This document shows positions 14,023 through 16,850 of a DNA stretch of 16,850 nt, one piece after another. This stretch comes from a bacterium (GTDB taxonomy: Bacteria; Auribacterota; Auribacteria; Auribacterales; Auribacteraceae): NCBI GenBank assembly GCA_021161885.1, contig JAGGZS010000223.1, forward strand, positions 1 to 16,850. The letters are read 5' to 3'. Within the stretch, counting starts at the first letter, position 1; every line of letters begins with the position of its first letter. The translations under genes were made by a program, and so were the position numbers. The notes below the pieces were generated by a model. It was not told the DNA's origin. It was given only the letters and a program-made list of their open reading frames with translations, and made no database searches.

Positions 14023-14541
14023 ATGAACGGCAGATTTTGTTACGATTATCCACGCCCAATGGTTACTGTTGACGCGGTTGTTTTATCTGTTTTTGACGAT
14101 GAACCCGCTGTATTGTTAATTAAACGGCTTAATGAACCTTATAAAGATTTATGGGCATTACCCGGCGGGTTTATCAAAATGGAAGAAAATTTGAAAAATT
14201 CCGCTTTAAGAGAATTAAAAGAAGAAACCGGGCTTGAACCCGATAAAATCTATCAGGCGTTTACCGTCGGGACTCCGCACAGAGACCCGAGGGGCAGGAC
14301 TATAAGCGTTGTCTATACCGCTTTTATGCCCGCAAATTGCCAGCCGGAACAAGGGGATGACGCCAAAGAGGCTAAATGGTTCTCTTTGCTTGAATTGCCG
14401 CAACTTGCGTTTGATCACCAAAAAATATTAAAAAAAGTTCTACAAAAATGGGCTGAACCTGTTTCTTTGAAAAATCTGATAAAAAATGCCGGGCTTCTTT
14501 TGAAATTTGAGCCTGTATTTAAGAAATTTTTGGGTAATTAA
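14023..14541 (+). CDS. Nudix hydrolase, ADP-ribose pyrophosphatase/NrtR-catalytic-like
   Basis: This 172-residue protein should cleave a nucleoside diphosphate linked to another group, most likely ADP-ribose. The N-terminus YDYPRPMVTVDAVVL is typical of the ADPRase-like branch. The Nudix box is intact: GGFIKMEENLKNSALRELKE followed by ETGL matches GX5EX7REUXEEXGU with all metal-binding glutamates. GTPHRDPRGRTISVVY and LAFDHQKIL resemble the catalytic half of NrtR regulators, but only about 40 residues follow, too few for the NrtR winged helix. An enzyme role is therefore favoured over a transcription factor. It is divergent from the rplU operon, which includes nadD; a tie to NAD turnover is inference. 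Its stop directly abuts the stop of the convergent metalloprotease gene with no base between. Confidence 0.9.
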   Translation: MNGRFCYDYPRPMVTVDAVVLSVFDDEPAVLLIKRLNEPYKDLWALPGGFIKMEENLKNSALRELKEETGLEPDKIYQAFTVGTPHRDPRGRTISVVYTAFMPANCQPEQGDDAKEAKWFSLLELPQLAFDHQKILKKVLQKWAEPVSLKNLIKNAGLLLKFEPVFKKFLGN

Positions 14542-15198
14542 TCAGTTTGATATGAAATGGTCGGTTATCAGTTTGCTTGTTATGATGATAAACATGAGAA
14601 GTTTTGTTCTTATAAATGTTATTAACGGATCAAGCAACCTGAAATAAAGAAGAGCCATAAGTATAACAATGCCGAATTTTTCTATACTATAAAGCATAAT
14701 TTGAAACCGTTTCGGCAAAAGAACGGCAAGTATCCTTGAACCGTCTAAAGGCGGGATAGGCAAAATATTAAACGCCGCAAGGATTATGTTTATATCGCCG
14801 GTTACAATGAGGGCGTTAAACAAAATACTGTTATCGGAAGAAGAATACAGCATTACTAACCTAACCAGCAGATAACATATAAAAGCTATCAGGAAATTAG
14901 CCGTTACACCCGCTAAAGAGCAACAAATTATACCTATTTTTTTAGGTTTGAAATTTGCGGTGTTTATGGGTACCGGTTTTGCCCAGCCGAACCCGAAAGT
15001 AAAAAGAAGTATTGTGCCTACCGGATCGAGATGTTTTAAGGGGTTTAAAGTAATCCGTCCTCTCGCCTTAGCTGTGTGGTCGCCGAACCATGAAGCGCAT
15101 AATGCGTGTGCTAATTCGTGCAGAACTATGGAATATAATAGCGGTATGGCTATTGTGAAAAAAAGCAATGGGTTTCGGAATAATATTTGGATAAGCAT
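14542..15198 (-). CDS. Site-2 protease family membrane metalloprotease (M50, rhomboid-independent S2P type)
   Basis: This 218-residue, mostly hydrophobic protein has the zinc-binding HExxH in LHELAHAL (HELAH at 27-31) inside the first membrane helix and the third ligand Asp152 in NILPIPPLDG (144-153). AGVTANFLIAF (96-106) is the conserved mid-family helix. There is no PDZ or CBS domain, so it belongs to the small YwhC/SpoIVFB-like bacterial group. Such proteases cut substrates within the membrane, but the substrate here is unknown. The helix-turn-helix gene lies 87 bases upstream on the same strand, and the intergenic hairpin lies between. A weak AAGGAT lies 13-14 bases before the ATG. No sigma/anti-sigma pair, a common S2P target, is visible nearby. 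Confidence 0.9.
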   Translation of the reverse strand: MLIQILFRNPLLFFTIAIPLLYSIVLHELAHALCASWFGDHTAKARGRITLNPLKHLDPVGTILLFTFGFGWAKPVPINTANFKPKKIGIICCSLAGVTANFLIAFICYLLVRLVMLYSSSDNSILFNALIVTGDINIILAAFNILPIPPLDGSRILAVLLPKRFQIMLYSIEKFGIVILMALLYFRLLDPLITFIRTKLLMFIIITSKLITDHFISN

Positions 15199-15250
15199 TT
15201 TGTTCTGTATAATCCTTGAAAAAAAATTTGTTTTTGTTAATGAAGTGATA

Positions 15251-15279
15251 ATAGTATAAGAAAAACTTTTTTAGGGCAA
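15251..15279 (-). promoter_or_regulatory. Weak candidate promoter for the M50 protease gene
   Basis: On the - strand TTGCCC (15279-15274) and TACTAT (15256-15251) are spaced by 17 bases; an overlapping TATACT (15258-15253) is a better -10 but has a poor -35 spacing. Each box matches about 4/6. Confidence 0.25.
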
Positions 15280-15292
15280 TAAAGATTATTGC
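15276..15292 (-). terminator. Hairpin at the 3' end of the helix-turn-helix gene
   Basis: A 7-bp inverted repeat, GCAATAA / TTATTGC, with a 3-base loop overlaps the stop codon of the upstream gene on the - strand. The following - strand sequence reads CCTAAAAAAGTTTTTC, so a U tract occurs only about 10 bases after the stem. It is a plausible but not classical terminator and could attenuate transcription into the protease gene. Confidence 0.4.
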
Positions 15293-15825
15293 TCAAACAG
15301 GATTTTTTTCTTGATAAGTTCTTTTTTGAAAAAGACGTAACTGCCGCCGACTCTTTTGTTAGGCAGTAATTTAAGTTTTGCCCGCCGTGATATTTCCTGT
15401 CTTGTGTATCCCAATAAAATCCCCAGCTCTTCGCAGGTTAATGTATCTTTAAGCCGTGCGTAACAGGCTTTTATGGCGAATCCTAAAGGGGTTTTCACCC
15501 ATTCCGTCCAGTTCGTATTGAAATGATCCTTTTCAGCTGGGCTTTTCCATAAAATTGTGCAGATGGTATCGCATGCTTGATTAATCATCCATTTCTCTTT
15601 ATCTGAAGACAGTTTTATCTCGCCTCTGGCAAAAAGAAATATTTTCTCGAGAATAGACTGGATTACAGAGTCGTACCTATTTACAATCAATTCATAACGG
15701 AATTGATTTACTGATGATTCCGGCAAAAAATGTTCCAGCAGAGAACACACATAAGATGAAATATTTTTTTTGAATTCCCTTATTTCATGAGCTATAACTT
15801 CGTCGGTTAACTCTGCTATTTTCAT
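15286..15825 (-). CDS. Helix-turn-helix (excisionase/MerR-like, HTH_17) DNA-binding protein
   Basis: The C-terminal part (about residues 128-170) has the pattern LTCEELGILLGYTRQEISRR, then KLLPNKRVGGSYVF and a closing KKEL. This is the excisionase-type winged helix: a helix-turn-helix followed by a short wing with the conserved Gly-Gly-x-Tyr/Arg. The first ~125 residues are predicted helical (NQFRYELIVNRYDSVIQSILEKIF) and I cannot place them in a family. No phage or integron genes flank it, so excisionase function is unlikely and a chromosomal transcription regulator is more probable. Its promoter carries a palindrome that overlaps the expected start site, which suggests autoregulation. No Shine-Dalgarno sequence is evident before the ATG. 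Targets are unknown; the adjacent protease and PEP-CTERM genes are candidates. Confidence 0.75.
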   Translation of the reverse strand: MKIAELTDEVIAHEIREFKKNISSYVCSLLEHFLPESSVNQFRYELIVNRYDSVIQSILEKIFLFARGEIKLSSDKEKWMINQACDTICTILWKSPAEKDHFNTNWTEWVKTPLGFAIKACYARLKDTLTCEELGILLGYTRQEISRRAKLKLLPNKRVGGSYVFFKKELIKKKILFEQ

Positions 15826-15848
15826 AATAGATAAACAAAAGTCCTGTA

Positions 15849-15866
15849 AGTTAATTAATATTAACT
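15849..15866. promoter_or_regulatory. Palindromic putative operator at the HTH gene start site
   Basis: AGTTAATTAATATTAACT has 7-base arms around a 4-base centre. It begins 4 bases downstream of the -10 box and spans the expected transcription start (near 15863), a position where a bound repressor would block initiation. Confidence 0.5.
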
Positions 15867-15869
15867 CAT

Positions 15870-15898
15870 ATTATAAAACAATTTTTCTGAGATTACAA
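15870..15898 (-). promoter_or_regulatory. Sigma70-type promoter of the HTH gene
   Basis: On the - strand TTGTAA (15898-15893) and a perfect TATAAT (15875-15870) are spaced by 17 bases, 45 bases upstream of the ATG. Confidence 0.6.
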
Positions 15899-15905
15899 CT
15901 TTTTT

Positions 15906-15956
15906 GTCATATTAATCTTCGTTCAGGATGACGCTATACGAAAGGCTTATCCTGAA
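15906..15956. repeat. Nested inverted repeats, possible degenerate dispersed repeat
   Basis: TTCAGGAT (15922-15929) pairs with ATCCTGAA (15949-15956) over 8 bases with a 19-base loop. GTCAT (15906-15910) can instead pair with ATGAC (15928-15932). The two stems share bases and exclude one another. The - strand reading GTCATCCTGAACGAAG resembles a short intergenic repeat family seen in many bacterial genomes; that likeness is from memory. It lies between the PEP-CTERM gene stop and the HTH promoter. Confidence 0.4.
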
Positions 15957-16024
15957 AATAATAGGGAAATAAAACAATCGGTTATTCAGTTTTACTATCC
16001 GCCGTATCTATAATCAATAAATAC

Positions 16025-16711
16025 TTAGCGTTTTATTTTACGCTTTAATATAGCTAATCCGAGAAAAAACATTAGAAAAACTCCCGGTTCAGGAACCGAT
16101 GGAGTGTATTCTACCGTTAATTTCGGATGCAGTGAAGCATCGGGGTTATCAGATGTGAGTATTTCAACATTTTCATTGGCGGAGTCAGCTGGTTTTAATA
16201 AGAATCCGTTGTTAATCCATGTCCCGTCAGCCCAGTTTTGGACAGCATCAGTAATATCCATATGAGCCCAATACGGCTGGTACATTGAGTACGTCTTGTC
16301 GATCAAAGTTACTGATCCAATAGATGTTGTTTCGTAATCGGGAGCGGTATTCCAGTTAACCGATGTTTCGTCCCAAGCGGATAAGATATTATTGGCAGTA
16401 ACATTGTTACTTGGCGCACCAAAAGATGCAAAATTAACGTAAAAATTAAATGTAGCGTTTGTAATTGTCGCGCCGGAGAGTTCTGAAGGTAAATTAAACT
16501 GAAATAAACCGAACCGTAGTACTGTACTGCGCCATGTCTTATTAATCATCCACATGGTAGACTCATTATTATAATTATTATCAGGATTCTGCATTGATAT
16601 CGCAGTATCTTTTCCGTCTGTCTGCCCCGGCTGCAGTATGGTTGTCAAAGCAAACAGTGAAGGTGAAATTAACATAATGCACAAAATAAGTGAAATTTTT
16701 ATAGTTTTCAT
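16025..16711 (-). CDS. DNRLRE domain-containing PEP-CTERM surface protein
   Basis: This 228-residue exported protein starts with a signal peptide (MKTIKISLILCIMLISPSLFA, likely cut after the final Ala). The body, about residues 22-207, is one DNRLRE/CBM96-like beta-sandwich. It opens with TILQPGQTDGKDTAI and continues with LRFGLFQFNLPSEL and WDETSVNWNTAPD; MDITDAVQNWADGTWINNGF and PKLTVEY close it. The end is a PEP-CTERM sorting signal: VPEP, a ~13-residue hydrophobic stretch and KRKIKR. Proteins of this class are cut by an exosortase and are often surface-attached or glycosylated. The exosortase is not in this window. The glycan genes at 1-6131 fit the known co-occurrence of PEP-CTERM proteins with exopolysaccharide loci, but they are 10 kb away. 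A weak AAGGGT precedes the ATG. The ligand of the domain is unknown. Confidence 0.88.
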   Translation of the reverse strand: MKTIKISLILCIMLISPSLFALTTILQPGQTDGKDTAISMQNPDNNYNNESTMWMINKTWRSTVLRFGLFQFNLPSELSGATITNATFNFYVNFASFGAPSNNVTANNILSAWDETSVNWNTAPDYETTSIGSVTLIDKTYSMYQPYWAHMDITDAVQNWADGTWINNGFLLKPADSANENVEILTSDNPDASLHPKLTVEYTPSVPEPGVFLMFFLGLAILKRKIKR

Positions 16712-16760
16712 AATGATACCCTTTTTTGTTTAATTGTTGTAACCGATTTAACAAGACAAT

Positions 16761-16789
16761 ATTATAAATAAAGATTTGTTTTTTGTAAA
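16761..16789 (-). promoter_or_regulatory. Near-consensus sigma70 promoter of the PEP-CTERM gene
   Basis: On the - strand TTTACA (16789-16784, 5/6) and a perfect TATAAT (16766-16761) are spaced by exactly 17 bases, 50 bases before the ATG. A 14-base A/T palindrome, ATATAAATTTATAT (16789-16802), abuts the -35 box and could act as an UP-like element or binding site. The remaining bases to the window end hold no gene I can see. Confidence 0.7.
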
Positions 16790-16850
16790 TATAAATTTAT
16801 ATACAACCGGTATTAAAACCTGATATTTTATTAAAAAGACCTTAAAAATT

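Noticed and set aside
14023..14541. Nudix protein as an NrtR-type transcription regulator of NAD genes
   Set aside because: The C-terminus is too short for the winged-helix domain, and the catalytic box is fully intact.
15286..15825. HTH protein as a phage or integrative-element excisionase
   Set aside because: No integrase, attachment site or tRNA is nearby, and the protein has a long extra N-terminal domain.
1..16850. CRISPR arrays, tRNA/rRNA genes, insertion sequences, toxin-antitoxin or defence modules
   Set aside because: I looked for direct-repeat arrays, cloverleaf-like segments, transposase motifs and small overlapping gene pairs, and found none. The window is mostly ordinary housekeeping and glycan genes.

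Overview
The window looks like a chromosomal segment of an AT-rich, Gram-negative-type bacterium. Three things point that way: an outer-membrane-type polysaccharide export lipoprotein family, an O-antigen ligase-type membrane protein, and a secreted protein ending in a PEP-CTERM sorting tail, which implies an exosortase elsewhere in the genome. AT richness, PEP-CTERM/DNRLRE content and an rplU-rpmA-obgE cluster would fit an uncultured lineage such as Omnitrophota or a relative. That placement is a guess, because no rRNA or other taxonomic marker is visible here.

Layout. (1) Positions 1-6131 are the end of an exopolysaccharide or surface-glycan locus: a 5'-truncated Wza-type export protein, an O-antigen ligase/polymerase-like protein with C-terminal TPRs and a GT4 glycosyltransferase on the + strand; a dTDP-glucose 4,6-dehydratase on the - strand; then a UDP-N-acetylhexosamine-type dehydrogenase on the + strand. 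Together these cover sugar activation, chain assembly, ligation/polymerisation and export. (2) Positions 6132-6361 are a non-coding gap with an A/T inverted repeat and a compact palindromic block. (3) Positions 6362-13845 are all on the - strand. They form a housekeeping operon read from right to left: rplU, rpmA, obgE, proB, proA, nadD, rsfS, argS, followed by a small Cys/His-bearing protein of unknown function. Several junctions overlap by 4 bases, and a strong sigma70-like promoter precedes rplU. This links ribosome biogenesis, proline synthesis, NAD synthesis and arginyl-tRNA charging. (4) Positions 13921-16850 hold a divergent Nudix hydrolase, a membrane site-2-type metalloprotease (M50), a helix-turn-helix protein with a promoter-overlapping palindrome, and a DNRLRE/PEP-CTERM surface protein with a near-consensus promoter.

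I see no tRNA, rRNA, CRISPR array, insertion sequence, phage module or defence system. Most of the window is recognisable conserved biology. The points most worth a second look are the missing HIGH signature in ArgRS, the uncertain start codon of rsfS, an 81-residue charged extension on ribosomal protein L21, the small Cys/His protein next to argS, the operator-like palindrome at the HTH gene promoter, and the structured non-coding blocks at 6281-6324 and 15906-15956.
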